DNA from: Sodalinema lacuna_A
Lineage (GTDB): Bacteria > Cyanobacteriota > Cyanobacteriia > Cyanobacteriales > Geitlerinemataceae
Reading direction: 5' to 3'
Assembly: GCA_900149785.2 (NCBI GenBank)
Contig: FSSI02000016.1
Location: forward strand, 26,329-90,328
DNA length: 64,000 nucleotides
This document shows positions 33,694-44,485 of this stretch, one piece after another (the first letter of the stretch is position 1; every line of letters begins with the position of its first letter). The notes beneath the pieces were generated by a model, which ran no database searches, was not told the DNA's origin, and was given only the letters and a program-made list of their open reading frames with translations. A program made the position numbers and the translations under genes.

Positions 33694-33758
33694 GGTGTGT
33701 TCCGGCTTGCAACAGGTTTGGGGATTCACTGATCGGTTGTAAGCTGCCGGAACGCACC
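33694..33758. terminator. Large inverted repeat between convergent genes
   Basis: GGTGTGTTCCGGCTTGCAAC (33694-33713) is nearly the reverse complement of GTTGTAAGCTGCCGGAACGCACC-type sequence ending at 33758, with a small bulge. It lies between the aminotransferase and DUF928 genes, which converge, so a two-way terminator is likely; a MITE-like origin is an alternative. Confidence 0.5.
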
Positions 33759-33784
33759 ACCTCGGGGTTGCTATTCAGGTTCGA

Positions 33785-34615
33785 CTATTGAGGTCGCACC
33801 AAATCTAGGAACTGTTGCCAACGCTGCTCGACATTGGACGGATCATTGGACTCATCTTCATCCGATCGCGATCGCAACTCAGCCAGGCGATCGAGCGCAT
33901 CATACCAAACCCCCGTTTCCGCCAACAGTCCCACCTGGTGCGATAGAGAGGCGTCCTCTAACTCAGCCGAAAACTCAGGGGTGGGGGCCAGCCGTGTCAC
34001 CCAAGCCTCACGCCAAATATCCGGACCAAAACTCGTGGGAGCCTCAGGATTGCAGAGAATACGCACAAACCAGGTGTAATCCTGGCCAACCGCCAGGGGA
34101 GTTACCGGGTTGCCCTCGTCATCCTCCTGGGGTAGCTGTAGCGGCAAAATGCCGCCCTCTTCAGGAGGCGAGACTTGACCCACATACACTTCGCGATCGC
34201 GGATCTCCTCGCCTTCCTCACCGTCGAAATACTCCCATTGTGTCACCGCAAACTCTAATTTCGCCTCTTCGGGTAACGGTGGCACATAGACAAAAAAGCG
34301 AGGATACTCCTGTAAGGTAATCCCCAAAATATCCGGGGGAACCAACAGAGTTAACGGCCTGGCATTCACATCAGGACTCGACGCACAACTGCCTCTAACC
34401 GTATCAAACAAGGGCTGATCCCGAGGTTCCGTTTGACTGGGATCATCCCACCGGGTTCCGGCTCCCTCTAAACGCCCTGGAGTGCCGCGATCAGGCGGGA
34501 CAAACTCGCCCAACGCTGGGGAGGCCGGAGTCCCGACACTCAAGACTAGGATTCCCAATCCCCAGAATAGAGACATGGGTGGGTGCGACAGGCGGTGAGG
34601 TTTGCGGTGCATCAT
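33785..34615 (-). CDS. DUF928 family protein, secreted
   Basis: A 276-residue protein with a signal peptide or anchor (LFWGLGILVLSVG, cleavage near SPALGE) and the DUF928 pattern: PPDRGTPGRLEGAGTR, LTLLVPPDILGITLQEYPRFFVYVP, and LLAETGVWYDALDRLAEL near the end. DUF928 proteins are typical of cyanobacteria and often linked to CHASE2 or TPR genes; function unknown. Its ATG overlaps the mutS stop by four bases (ATGA), so translation is coupled. Confidence 0.85.
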   Translation of the reverse strand: MMHRKPHRLSHPPMSLFWGLGILVLSVGTPASPALGEFVPPDRGTPGRLEGAGTRWDDPSQTEPRDQPLFDTVRGSCASSPDVNARPLTLLVPPDILGITLQEYPRFFVYVPPLPEEAKLEFAVTQWEYFDGEEGEEIRDREVYVGQVSPPEEGGILPLQLPQEDDEGNPVTPLAVGQDYTWFVRILCNPEAPTSFGPDIWREAWVTRLAPTPEFSAELEDASLSHQVGLLAETGVWYDALDRLAELRSRSDEDESNDPSNVEQRWQQFLDLVRPQ

Positions 34616-37413
34616 TGCGACTTACTGTTAGGTTGACTGTTCAAAGGGGAACGATTACCAAAGATATCGAGTTGTTGCAGTCGGGGAGACTCTTCATCTC
34701 CCCCTCGCCGTTGACTTGAATAGCGTCCTCGCGCTTCACTGACCCCTGAGGATGGCCCAGAGCCGCCCCGACGCAATCCCAGCGCAATTTTGCTATGTTG
34801 CTCAATTTGACCCATCACCTGACGAGCGCGATCAATCACTGACGGGGGCAACCCAGCTAAACGCCCGGCTTCAATGCCATAGGAGCGATCGGCACCCCCT
34901 GGACGAACTTGATGCAGAAAGATAATCTCGTTAGGCATCTCCTTCACCGTGACTTGATAGTTGGCAATATTGGGCAATATCGATGCCAGTTCGTTGAGTT
35001 CGTGATAGTGGGTCGCAAAGATGGTACGAGCGCCAAGGTCACTGGCTAAATGCTCGGCAACGGCCCAAGCAATGGAGAGACCATCGAAGGTGGCGGTTCC
35101 CCGGCCAATCTCATCGAGTAACACGAGCGATCGCGCTGTGGCATGGTTGAGGATATTGGCCGTTTCGTTCATCTCCACCATGAACGTCGATTGCCCGGTG
35201 GCTAAATCATCGACGGCTCCGACGCGGGTAAAGATACGATCGCACAGCCCCAATGTCGCCGCCTCAGCGGGAACAAAACTGCCGGTTTGTGCCAGCAGTT
35301 GAATCAGGCCCACCTGTCGCAAGTAACAACTCTTGCCACTGGCATTCGGCCCCGTCAAAATAATCACATCAGGGTGCGATCGCTCCGGACTCTCCCCGGC
35401 TGAAGTCGCGGTCTCTGTCCAACCTAACTCGGCGGAATTGGGAACAAAAAATCCTGGTGGAAGGGATTGTTCGACGACGGGATGACGACCCTGAATAATA
35501 GAAATCTCCCGAGAGGCCACCAATTTGGGCCGACAATAGCCTTGATCATTGGCCAGTTCTGCCCAACCGGCTAAGACATCTAGGGCGGCCACAGCTCGCG
35601 CCACCTGCCGGATTTCCTCGGCTAAGGCGCCCACCTCGGCTCGTAGTTCGAGGAAAATCTCATATTCGAGACGATTGAGATCATCCTGGGCCGTGAGAAT
35701 TCGGGCTTCCCGCTCTTTGAGATCCGGGGTGATATAGCGTTCTTCGTTGGTTAGGGTTTGTTTGCGAATATAGCCGTCGGGCGCGAGATCACTTTTGGAC
35801 CGTGGTAGGGCGAGGTAATAGCCGAACGTTTTATTGAACCCCACTTTGAGGGTGCTAATGCCGGTTCGTTGCCGTTCCTGGGTTTCTAAGTCCGCCAGCC
35901 ATTGCCGATCGCCGCCGACCATTTCCCGCATCTCGTCGAGTTGGCTGTTGACTCCCGGCCGAATCAGGTTCCCCTCTTTGAGATGTAGGGGAGGATTCTC
36001 GACGAGGGCGTTATGGAGTCGCTGGCCCAACTGTTCGAGGGCTTCGGGAACCTTGGCCACGGCTCGTAGATAGGGAGATTGGGCGTCGGCGACGAGGGCG
36101 GCGAGTTCGGGCAGTTTTACAATCGAGTCGGCGATCGCCACCAAGTCCCGTGCATTGGCGGTTCCTGACCCGGCACGCCCGGTTAGGCGTTCCAGGTCAT
36201 AAATCTGTTTTAAGCCCCCTTGTAGGCTCTCTCGCAGGCTGGGATGAGCGAGTAACTCGGCGATGCTCTCCTGTCGAGCTTCAATGTTTGCTTGATTGAG
36301 CAGGGGTTGCAGTAACCAGCGTCGTACCGCTCGCGATCCCATGGCGGTACGGGTTCGATCAATGGCCCAGAGTAGGGAGCCATAACGAGTTCCATCCCGG
36401 ACCGTTTCTAGGATTTCTAAGTTGCGGCGGGTTTGAGAGTCAAGAATGAGATAATCGGCGATGGCATAGCTGCGTAGGCGTTGCAGCGGCAGTTTGCGGC
36501 TACCTGGAGCGGCTCCAACCCGGCGATCGCTCACATCTTGTTCAAAGGTATTTTCGAGGTAGTCGAGGAGTCCGCCGGCGGCTCGTACGGCGATGGGCAA
36601 ATGGTCGCAGCCTAAGCCTTCGAGTGATCGCAACTGATAGCGGTGTAGGAGTCGCTGACGGCTGTTACTCGCTTCAAAGGAACTCGGCGGACGTAGGGCA
36701 TAGCAAAACTGGCGCGGTAGGCTTTCGGGAATCTCATCACCCGAGTCTCCGGCGCGAATCAGACGACCGGGATTGGGGGTTGAGGAGGGAAACAACACTT
36801 CCGACGGCTGCAACCGCATCAGTTCTTGGCTTAAAGCCTCGACGCCTCGCCCTTCGGTGGTGAAAAATTCCCCCGTTGAGATGTCGGCGTGAGCTAAACC
36901 CCACTTCTGTTTGACTAACACCACGGCGGCCAGAAAGTTGTTGCGGCTGGCACTGAGCATTCCCTCTTCGACGAGGGTTCCGGGGGTTAGCACGCGGGTA
37001 ATTTGACGCTCGACCATACGTTTTTCGGTCTTGGCGGCCGCCGCATCTTCGATTTGGTCGCAAATGGCGATGGCAAAGCCTTTATCGACTAACATCGTCG
37101 CATAGCGATCGAGGGCATGGTGGGGAACCCCGGTCATGGGCACTCGCCCAATGGTTTTACCGCCATCTTTACTCGTCAGAACCAGTTCAAGTTCCTGGGA
37201 GACGGTGATGGCATCTTGAAAAAAACACTCAAAAAAATCACCGACTCGGTAGAGTAAGAGGGCGTTGGGATACTGCTGTTTTGTTTCGACGTAATGTTGC
37301 ATCATCGGCGTGAGATCTTCGACGTTGAGTTGCCGATAATCTGCATTGGCCGGGGTGCGATCGCGCCCAAAACGGGTCTCGGGCCGGGAGGGATGACGAG
37401 GGGATGCACTCAT
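34612..37413 (-). CDS. mutS: DNA mismatch repair protein MutS
   Basis: A 933-residue MutS. The mismatch-contacting Phe-x-Glu is in LYRVGDFFECFF, followed by ITRVLTPGTLVEEG and the connector and lever domains. The ATPase part has Walker A TGPNASGKSCYLRQV, STFMVEMNETANILNHAT, Walker B LVLLDEIGRGTATFDGLSIA and ATHYHELNELA. The first 30 residues are an extra basic N-terminus. DUF928 follows with a 4-base overlap. MutS binds mismatches and recruits MutL; the operon partner here is unrelated to repair. Confidence 0.97.
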   Translation of the reverse strand: MSASPRHPSRPETRFGRDRTPANADYRQLNVEDLTPMMQHYVETKQQYPNALLLYRVGDFFECFFQDAITVSQELELVLTSKDGGKTIGRVPMTGVPHHALDRYATMLVDKGFAIAICDQIEDAAAAKTEKRMVERQITRVLTPGTLVEEGMLSASRNNFLAAVVLVKQKWGLAHADISTGEFFTTEGRGVEALSQELMRLQPSEVLFPSSTPNPGRLIRAGDSGDEIPESLPRQFCYALRPPSSFEASNSRQRLLHRYQLRSLEGLGCDHLPIAVRAAGGLLDYLENTFEQDVSDRRVGAAPGSRKLPLQRLRSYAIADYLILDSQTRRNLEILETVRDGTRYGSLLWAIDRTRTAMGSRAVRRWLLQPLLNQANIEARQESIAELLAHPSLRESLQGGLKQIYDLERLTGRAGSGTANARDLVAIADSIVKLPELAALVADAQSPYLRAVAKVPEALEQLGQRLHNALVENPPLHLKEGNLIRPGVNSQLDEMREMVGGDRQWLADLETQERQRTGISTLKVGFNKTFGYYLALPRSKSDLAPDGYIRKQTLTNEERYITPDLKEREARILTAQDDLNRLEYEIFLELRAEVGALAEEIRQVARAVAALDVLAGWAELANDQGYCRPKLVASREISIIQGRHPVVEQSLPPGFFVPNSAELGWTETATSAGESPERSHPDVIILTGPNASGKSCYLRQVGLIQLLAQTGSFVPAEAATLGLCDRIFTRVGAVDDLATGQSTFMVEMNETANILNHATARSLVLLDEIGRGTATFDGLSIAWAVAEHLASDLGARTIFATHYHELNELASILPNIANYQVTVKEMPNEIIFLHQVRPGGADRSYGIEAGRLAGLPPSVIDRARQVMGQIEQHSKIALGLRRGGSGPSSGVSEARGRYSSQRRGGDEESPRLQQLDIFGNRSPLNSQPNSKSQ

Positions 37414-37538
37414 TAGATCGCTGGCAAGGTCACAGAAGTAAGGGACAAGGTTTTAGGCTAGAAGAACCATCTTTTTAGTTTAACGGTTGGCCTAGACTTG
37501 ATGAGATGAGTCTTAGCAAAATTTATTGACGGCTGCGT

Positions 37539-37949
37539 TTAATGACGGCTGCGTCCTCGCCGACGCAAAATCCAAACGATGACAGACAGAGATTGTTGTA
37601 ACACTTGCAGTCGCAGTTGAGTCTGTTCGAGGCGATCGCGGGTCTGTTGAGTCATCTGATGCTGTTCCTCAAGCCAATGACCCGCCAGGGGGAGTAACTG
37701 ACGGCTGTACTGTTCGGTTGTCAACAGCCAATGGCTCAAACGCGCTAGACGACCACGTAGCCGTGTTAGGTAAAAGGCCAGCACAAACCCCAAAATGGCT
37801 AGACTGAGATTCACGCCCATCACCATGATCACCTCCGGGGAATCCCACAGGCTTGTCCAAGTCGAGGTATTGTGATATGGATCAGCAGCAGTCATAAAAT
37901 CTAAAAACTCGGGTAGGGAAAGACTCGCAATTGGGCGATCGCTCTCCAA
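37539..37949 (-). CDS. Membrane-anchored coiled-coil protein, unknown function
   Basis: A 136-residue protein with one membrane helix (VIMVMGVNLSLAILGFVLAFY, residues 40-61) and a long C-terminal helix rich in Gln, Glu and Leu (LEEQHQMTQQTRDRLEQTQLRLQVLQQSL), likely a coiled coil. It lies upstream of mutS on the same strand. No family is recognised. Confidence 0.7.
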   Translation of the reverse strand: MESDRPIASLSLPEFLDFMTAADPYHNTSTWTSLWDSPEVIMVMGVNLSLAILGFVLAFYLTRLRGRLARLSHWLLTTEQYSRQLLPLAGHWLEEQHQMTQQTRDRLEQTQLRLQVLQQSLSVIVWILRRRGRSRH

Positions 37950-38521
37950 CTCTAAAGCAAAGATTGAAGGATTGCTCTAGTTTTGATAACAACCTTAGGC
38001 TATCAAACTCTATCCTAAAAATTCTTTTTTAACGTGACTACCCAACTCTACTACCATTTTGCTACAGTTGCCATGATAAACCCGACAAAAATACTGTGTT
38101 AGATTGGAGGGTTTAAGGTGTTGATTGGTAAAAGTAGGCGCATGGGTCAATCTAAACTTCCAAAAAATTAAGGTATTTATGAATTTTGAGAATCCTTAAA
38201 ACGAATGGGATTTTCAGCTAACTTTAGTCTTCAGACGATCGAGTGAAATAAGTTGCAGTAGATATAAACTGGCAAGAGAGATAGCCTTGAAGCGACCCAA
38301 GCCGAAAATCGCAAATATTATCATCGTTCACCGTCTCAGAACTCAACGACTCAAGCCCCTGAAAACCGGCGACTTGGGGTTGGAGCGATCCCAAGGTGGC
38401 TCCAACTGTGGCACAATTGTTAACGTGTCAAGACCGAATTAGCACAATCTCAGGTAAACGCCATCCCAGTTTCGATCTTGGCCAGCCCCAATTCGTTATT
38501 TTGGAGATAGAGTAAGTTAGC
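37950..38521. other. 572-base spacer upstream of the ABC1 kinase
   Basis: The sequence is AT-rich at the left, but no gene, repeat or RNA is recognised. A TTGGAGAT ribosome-binding site lies about 10 bases before the GTG start of the kinase gene. A TATAAA-like box is present near 38260. Confidence 0.55.
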
Positions 38522-40264
38522 GTGAATCCCCATCCTCTGAGTCACTTGCAGCGTTATGACGCAGACGCGATCGCGCGTTATTACCAACGCCGTCCCTGGG
38601 AAGCCATCTGGCGATCTCTGGTCGTGATCTGGCTTTTTGCTGGATTTATCATTGGACTTCAGTTAGACCATTGGTTTAAACGAGAACCCGATCACAAATC
38701 CAAACGAGCGCAGCAACTGCGAAAAATTTTGACTCATCTTGGGCCGACATTCATCAAAGTTGGACAGGCCCTGTCAACCCGCCCCGATCTGATCCGCAAA
38801 GACTTTCTCGAAGAACTCGTCAAGTTACAAGATCAACTTCCCCCCTTCAGCAACAGCGTCGCCTTTGCTATCTTTGAACGAGATTTAGGGATGAGCGTCG
38901 ATGAAGCCTTCCAGGATATTTCCCCAAGTCCCATCGCCGCCGCCAGTCTCGCTCAAGTCTACCGCGCCCGTCTTTATAGCGGCGAAGAAGTCGCCGTCAA
39001 AGTACAACGCCCGAACCTTCTCCCTCGGTTAACTCGGGACTTATACCTAATTCGTTTAGGCTCGAAACTCCTCAGCCCCTTTCTACCCCTCAATTTAGGT
39101 CACGATCTGACCTTGGTTGTCGATGAATTTGGTGTCAAACTTTTTGAAGAAATTGACTACGTCAACGAAGGGCATAACGCTGAAAAATTCGCCCATAACT
39201 TCCGTGACAATCCTCGGGTCAAAGTGCCACAAATCTATTGGCAATACTCCAGCCGCCAAATTTTAGTCCTAGAGTGGATTCACGGCTACAAACTCACCAC
39301 GACGACGAATCTGCGTCAAGCCGGAATCGACGCTGAAGCCATTATCGAAGTGGGAGTTATCAGTGGTTTGCAACAACTGCTCGAACATGGATTTTTCCAT
39401 GCTGACCCTCATCCGGGAAATCTATTTGCCACCAAAGATAATCAGATGGCATTCATCGACTTTGGTATGATGGATCAACTCGATCCGTGGATGAAGGAAA
39501 CCTTAGTCGATGCCATTGTGCATCTGGTCAACAAGGATTACGAAGACCTCGCTCATGCCTTTGTTAAACTGGGATTTCTCGCCCCTGAAACCGATATTTA
39601 TCCCATCGTTCCTGCCTTAGAACTCGTCCTTGGAGATATTGTGGGCCAAAGCGTCCGGGACTTTAACATCAAAACCGTCACCGATCGCTTCTCCGAGTTG
39701 ATGTACGAATACCCCTTCCGGGTTCCGGCGAAGTTTGCTCTGATTATTCGCTCGGTGGTCACTCAAGAAGGGTTAGCCTTGAGCCTCGACCCCAACTTTA
39801 AAATTGTGGATTTGGGTTACCCCTATATTGCCCAGCAATTGCTGCGGGGAGAATCGCCCCAACTGCGTCGCCGTCTATTGGATGTGCTATTCCAAGATGG
39901 TAAGTTTCAATGGAAACGCCTAGAAAACTTGATTGAAATCGCCCGGACTGACGAAAGCTTTGATATCATTCCGACAGCACAGTTGGGTCTGCAATATCTC
40001 ATGTCCGAGGAAGGTCGCTTTTTACGGCAGCAGTTATTGTTGGCTTTAACCGAAGGCGATCGCCTCCACACCGAAGAAGTCCAACGGCTGTGGAATCTCA
40101 TCAAAGACGATATCAAACCCGATCGCATCTGGGATGCAGCCATCACCTCCCTCACCGAGTTCTCAGCCGAACGAGCCTCGCAAGTGGCCTCGCAAGTGGC
40201 CTCGGAATGGCTACGAGATGTCCCCCTAACCGCCTTTCAAGACAGTCCCTCTTCCCTGCGTTAA
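38522..40264 (+). CDS. ABC1/AarF (UbiB) family kinase-like protein
   Basis: A 580-residue member of the ABC1/UbiB/ADCK family, linked to quinone biosynthesis and membrane lipid handling. The invariant KxGQ motif is in FIKVGQALSTRPDLI, the alanine-rich loop in AAASLAQVYRA, and the kinase-like residues in EVAVKVQRP, FFHADPHPGNL and FIDFGMMDQ. One or two C-terminal hydrophobic segments may anchor it. The start codon is GTG. The C-terminal VASQVASEWL is a small repeat. A small membrane gene follows 5 bases later on the same strand. Confidence 0.9.
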   Translation: MNPHPLSHLQRYDADAIARYYQRRPWEAIWRSLVVIWLFAGFIIGLQLDHWFKREPDHKSKRAQQLRKILTHLGPTFIKVGQALSTRPDLIRKDFLEELVKLQDQLPPFSNSVAFAIFERDLGMSVDEAFQDISPSPIAAASLAQVYRARLYSGEEVAVKVQRPNLLPRLTRDLYLIRLGSKLLSPFLPLNLGHDLTLVVDEFGVKLFEEIDYVNEGHNAEKFAHNFRDNPRVKVPQIYWQYSSRQILVLEWIHGYKLTTTTNLRQAGIDAEAIIEVGVISGLQQLLEHGFFHADPHPGNLFATKDNQMAFIDFGMMDQLDPWMKETLVDAIVHLVNKDYEDLAHAFVKLGFLAPETDIYPIVPALELVLGDIVGQSVRDFNIKTVTDRFSELMYEYPFRVPAKFALIIRSVVTQEGLALSLDPNFKIVDLGYPYIAQQLLRGESPQLRRRLLDVLFQDGKFQWKRLENLIEIARTDESFDIIPTAQLGLQYLMSEEGRFLRQQLLLALTEGDRLHTEEVQRLWNLIKDDIKPDRIWDAAITSLTEFSAERASQVASQVASEWLRDVPLTAFQDSPSSLR

Positions 40265-40269
40265 CCCTC

Positions 40270-40683
40270 ATGTTCTATTCTGAACCCCCCTACGTCCTCA
40301 TCGCGGCCAGCCTCGTCATGGCAGCCGTCTGTTGCTATGCCTTTTACCGAACCCTCGTCGACACCCTCCAAGATTGGTCTAAACGGCGATCGAGTCGCCT
40401 CTTGGTGTTACTCCAAGGCAGTCGCCTGAAAGTGCCATTGTTGGGCATTACCCTGGGGGCAACCGGCTTTCTATCGGGATCCCTGCTCTTCTTCTCGATG
40501 CCTCCTGGCTTCGCCTATAGCTTCTCAGCGGCCATCGCGGGCATATCGGCAATCCTAGTCTGGATTCAGTTACGGACTCTGTTACGCCGTCTCGAATCCG
40601 GCGGTGTCAAGGCCCTGAAGTTAGAGGAGTTGGGATTAGGGGAGATTCCCCTCCCAGGGTTTATCTCCGATGATTCCCGCTAA
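40270..40683 (+). CDS. Small membrane protein linked to the ABC1 kinase
   Basis: A 137-residue protein with three predicted membrane helices (PPYVLIAASLVMAAVCCYAFY, PLLGITLGATGFLSGSLLFF, AAIAGISAILVWIQL). It starts at ATG 40270, five bases after the kinase stop, which indicates an operon. No family is recognised. The open frame runs back to 40090, but that part lies inside the kinase gene. Confidence 0.75.
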   Translation: MFYSEPPYVLIAASLVMAAVCCYAFYRTLVDTLQDWSKRRSSRLLVLLQGSRLKVPLLGITLGATGFLSGSLLFFSMPPGFAYSFSAAIAGISAILVWIQLRTLLRRLESGGVKALKLEELGLGEIPLPGFISDDSR

Positions 40684-40687
40684 CTTA

Positions 40688-40722
40688 GGCTAATCATCCC
40701 GGCTAATCATCCCGGCTAATCA
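40688..40722. repeat. 13-bp tandem repeat
   Basis: The unit GGCTAATCATCCC occurs at 40688-40700 and 40701-40713, followed by a partial third copy. It lies downstream of the small membrane gene. Confidence 0.85.
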
Positions 40723-40804
40723 CTGGGGACAATGACTCGGGACTCCGTTAAAGTTTCGTTACAATTGGGGCAGCCGTTAATCTCTTCCTCTCATTTTGGT
40801 ATCG

Positions 40805-42553
40805 ATGCAGCGATCGAAATTTAAACAACTCCTGTCCTACCTGCGACCTCATTGGAAACAAGTCGCCCTAGGAACCCTAACCCTCTTTATCGTCAACGGG
40901 TTAGGGGTTTATATTCCCTGGTTAATTCGTGACGGCATTGATGACTTGGAAGTGGCCTTCAGCATGGACCGCATCATGGGCTATGTGAGGCTGATTGCAC
41001 TATTGGCATCGATTATGTGGGGGATTCGGGTCATGTCCCGGATGCTCTTGTTCGGCATTGGCCGCCAGGTAGAATTTGACCTGAAACAGCGGATTTTTCA
41101 ACATCTGCTCTATATGGATGCCGAGTATTTCTCCCGCAACCGGGTTGGAGATTTGATTAACCGGGCCACCAGTGATGTGGATAATCTCCGTCGCTTGCTC
41201 GGGTTTGCGGTGTTGAGTCTGCTCAATACCATTTTTGCCTATCTCTTAACCTTGCCGGTGATGCTGTCGATTAGTGTGCGGCTGACGCTGCTATCGATGC
41301 TGATTTATCCGATTATGTTTATCTTGGTTTGGGTGTTTAGTGGCCGCCTACGAGATGAACAGCGGGATGTGCAAGAGAAGCTATCGAGCCTGAGTGAGTT
41401 GATTCAGGAAGATATGAGCGGCATTTCTCTGGTTAAAATCTATGGCCAGGAGGAGAATGAACGGCGGGCCTTTGCCAAACAGAATAAACGGCTATTTGAG
41501 AGTAATTTAGCGTTGGCTCGAACCCGTACCACTCTGTTTCCCCTGTTGCAGGGGTTAGCCGGGGCTAGTTTACTGATTTTATTGGGATTTGGGGCGCGAG
41601 ATATTGCGGATGGGGCGATCGCCGTCGGCGATTTTGTGGCCATGATTCTCTATGTTGAGCGGTTGGTGTTTCCCACGGCCTTGTTGGGCTTTACCTTAAC
41701 GATTTATCAACGGGGTGAGGTGAGTATCGATCGCATCGAAACCATTTTTACCAGTGAATCGGGGATTCAGGACTGTCCTGGGGCGATCGCCCTCCCGCCT
41801 GAAGAGGTCCTCGGACGCATCGAGGCCCGCAACCTCCATTATGTCTATCCTGGCGACACCACACCGGCCTTAGATCAAATCTGCTTCAACATCGAACCCG
41901 GAGAAACCATCGCCGTTGTCGGTTCGATTGGCTCCGGGAAATCGACCCTAGCCAACGCCATTCCGCGAATCTTAGAAATTGACCCAGGACACCTGTTTCT
42001 CGATGGGTACGACGTTACAGAGCTACGGCTACAGGACTTGCGAGGGGCGATCGCCTATGTCCCTCAAGACAGCTTCCTGTTTAGTTCCAATATCCGCGAC
42101 AACATCCGCTACGGCAAACCCCAAGCCGAGCAAATCGAAGTCGAACACGCCGCTAAGTTAGCTCAAATTCACCCGGAAATCCTCAACTTCCCCAACCAAT
42201 ATGACACCGTCGTCGGAGAACGAGGCATTACCCTTTCGGGGGGACAACGACAACGTACGGCTCTGGCCCGGGCCTTATTGATGGATTCTCCAGTCTTAAT
42301 CCTCGATGATGCCCTCTCCAGCGTGGACAACCAAACCGCCAGTCGCATTTTAGAGGAGTTATCCACCGGGGCTGAGCGTAAAACGGTCTTATTTATCTCT
42401 CACCAACTCTCCGCCGCCGCAAAAGCCGATCGCATTTTAGTCTTAGATCACGGTCGCGTTGCTCAACTCGGAACTCACAGCGAACTCATTGAACAGGCGG
42501 GATTGTATCAATCTCTCTGGGAAGAACAACAGTTAGAAGCCCTATTACGTTAG
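40805..42553 (+). CDS. ABC transporter, ATP-binding and permease fusion
   Basis: A 582-residue ABC exporter half-transporter. Six membrane helices cover residues 15-300. The ATPase domain has Walker A VGSIGSGKSTL, Q-loop YVPQDSFLF, signature LSGGQRQRTALARALL, Walker B VLILDDALSSVD and the switch histidine in ISHQLS. It probably forms a homodimer exporting lipids or small molecules; the substrate is unknown. A TTG upstream at 40796 also opens the frame, but ATG at 40805 is preferred. Confidence 0.93.
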   Translation: MQRSKFKQLLSYLRPHWKQVALGTLTLFIVNGLGVYIPWLIRDGIDDLEVAFSMDRIMGYVRLIALLASIMWGIRVMSRMLLFGIGRQVEFDLKQRIFQHLLYMDAEYFSRNRVGDLINRATSDVDNLRRLLGFAVLSLLNTIFAYLLTLPVMLSISVRLTLLSMLIYPIMFILVWVFSGRLRDEQRDVQEKLSSLSELIQEDMSGISLVKIYGQEENERRAFAKQNKRLFESNLALARTRTTLFPLLQGLAGASLLILLGFGARDIADGAIAVGDFVAMILYVERLVFPTALLGFTLTIYQRGEVSIDRIETIFTSESGIQDCPGAIALPPEEVLGRIEARNLHYVYPGDTTPALDQICFNIEPGETIAVVGSIGSGKSTLANAIPRILEIDPGHLFLDGYDVTELRLQDLRGAIAYVPQDSFLFSSNIRDNIRYGKPQAEQIEVEHAAKLAQIHPEILNFPNQYDTVVGERGITLSGGQRQRTALARALLMDSPVLILDDALSSVDNQTASRILEELSTGAERKTVLFISHQLSAAAKADRILVLDHGRVAQLGTHSELIEQAGLYQSLWEEQQLEALLR

Positions 42554-42562
42554 GGGACAACA

Positions 42563-43171
<609 letters not shown>

Positions 43172-43313
43172 GGGTCGATTACCGTTGAATCTCAGTTTAA
43201 TTCTAACAAATCTCCCTGAGCGTCAAGGTTTGAGCCGTTGACCCTAAAGCCGCTATAGTGAGATCAAAGACACCTAACGTCAGACATTCACTCTAGCGAT
43301 TAACTGAGATTTT

Positions 43314-44357
43314 ATGCCAGCGAAACTACCTGTCACCGTCATTACTGGATTTTTGGGGGCCGGAAAAACGACCCTGATTCGTCATCTCTTGCAACATAAC
43401 CAAGGTCGCCGAATTGCGGTTTTGGTCAATGAGTTTGGTGAGGTGGGCATCGATGGGGACTTGTTACGCTCTTGTCAAGTCTGTGATGAGGACGGGGAGG
43501 ACGGCTCTAATATTATGGAGTTGGCTAACGGCTGCCTCTGTTGTACGGTTCAAGAAGAGTTTTTGCCGACGATGCAGGAATTGCTGTTACGTCGCGATCG
43601 CATCGATAGTATTGTCATCGAAACGTCGGGGTTGGCTCTACCGAAACCTCTGGTACAAGCCTTTCGTTGGCAAGAAATTCGCACCGGGGCTACGGTGGAT
43701 GGTGTGGTCACGGTGGTTGACTGTGAGGCGATCGCAGACAATCGCCTGGTGAGTGATCGACAGGCGTTGGAGGCTCAACGTCAGGCCGATGATAGTCTCG
43801 AACATGAGACGCCGATTGAGGAGTTGTTTGAGGATCAACTCAATTGTGCAGATTTGGTGGTCTTGACGAAGTGCGATCGCGTCCCCAAGGAGCGTTATCA
43901 ACAGGTCCGAACTTGGCTTGAGTCTCAGGTTCGTCCAGGGGTGAAACTCGTTCCCTGTCATCAGGGAGAGATTGAATCGAGTGTTTTGTTAGGCTTCAAT
44001 GCGGCGGTTGAGGATGATTTGGACAGTCGCCCGAGTCATCATGATGGAGACCATGATCACGATCATGATGATGAGATCAATTCGATTTGTCTGACCTTCG
44101 ATCGCCCTATGAACCCCAAAGCCTTGAGCCAACGACTTCAGCAGTTGGTGGAACGAGAGGAGATTTATCGTATTAAGGGCTTTGTGAATGTCGCCAACAA
44201 ACCGATGCGGATGGTGTTACAGGGAGTTGGACAACGGTTTGAATCCTTCTTCGATCGCCCCTGGAAGGGGGATGAACACCGACAAACGCGTTTAGTGTTT
44301 ATTGGCCAAGGTCTACAACGCGATCGCCTCTCGGACTTTCTCGCCGAAGTCTCGTGA
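43314..44357 (+). CDS. COG0523/CobW-family metallochaperone GTPase
   Basis: A 347-residue P-loop GTPase: GFLGAGKTTLIRHLL (Walker A), ELANGCLCCTVQEEF (CxCC metal-binding motif) and LTKCDR (NKxD-like). A His/Asp-rich loop at residues 242-255 (SHHDGDHDHDHDDE) is a likely metal-binding site. The C-terminal CobW_C domain runs from LTFDRPMNPKALSQRL to the end. Members insert or deliver zinc, cobalt or iron, and the histidine loop favours zinc. Subgroup assignment (CobW, ZNG1, YeiR) is not made. Confidence 0.9.
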   Translation: MPAKLPVTVITGFLGAGKTTLIRHLLQHNQGRRIAVLVNEFGEVGIDGDLLRSCQVCDEDGEDGSNIMELANGCLCCTVQEEFLPTMQELLLRRDRIDSIVIETSGLALPKPLVQAFRWQEIRTGATVDGVVTVVDCEAIADNRLVSDRQALEAQRQADDSLEHETPIEELFEDQLNCADLVVLTKCDRVPKERYQQVRTWLESQVRPGVKLVPCHQGEIESSVLLGFNAAVEDDLDSRPSHHDGDHDHDHDDEINSICLTFDRPMNPKALSQRLQQLVEREEIYRIKGFVNVANKPMRMVLQGVGQRFESFFDRPWKGDEHRQTRLVFIGQGLQRDRLSDFLAEVS

Positions 44358-44387
44358 TTGGTCTCCTCGTCTCCTCATTTCTCCTCG

Positions 44388-44441
44388 TTCCTTGGCTGAA
44401 GCCATCAGCCAAGGAATGCCCAACGGGAGGCAGAGCCTCCC
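44388..44441. terminator. Double hairpin between cobW-like gene and LOG gene
   Basis: TTCCTTGGCTGA (44388-44399) and TCAGCCAAGGAA (44405-44416) make a perfect 12-bp stem. GGGAGGC/GCCTCCC (44425-44441) is a second hairpin of seven pairs. They separate two convergent genes, so a two-way terminator is probable. A tandem CAATTGCTGAAA repeat follows. Confidence 0.75.
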
Positions 44442-44485
44442 TTACAATTGCTGAAACAATTGCTGAAACTGGGCGTTAAATTGCG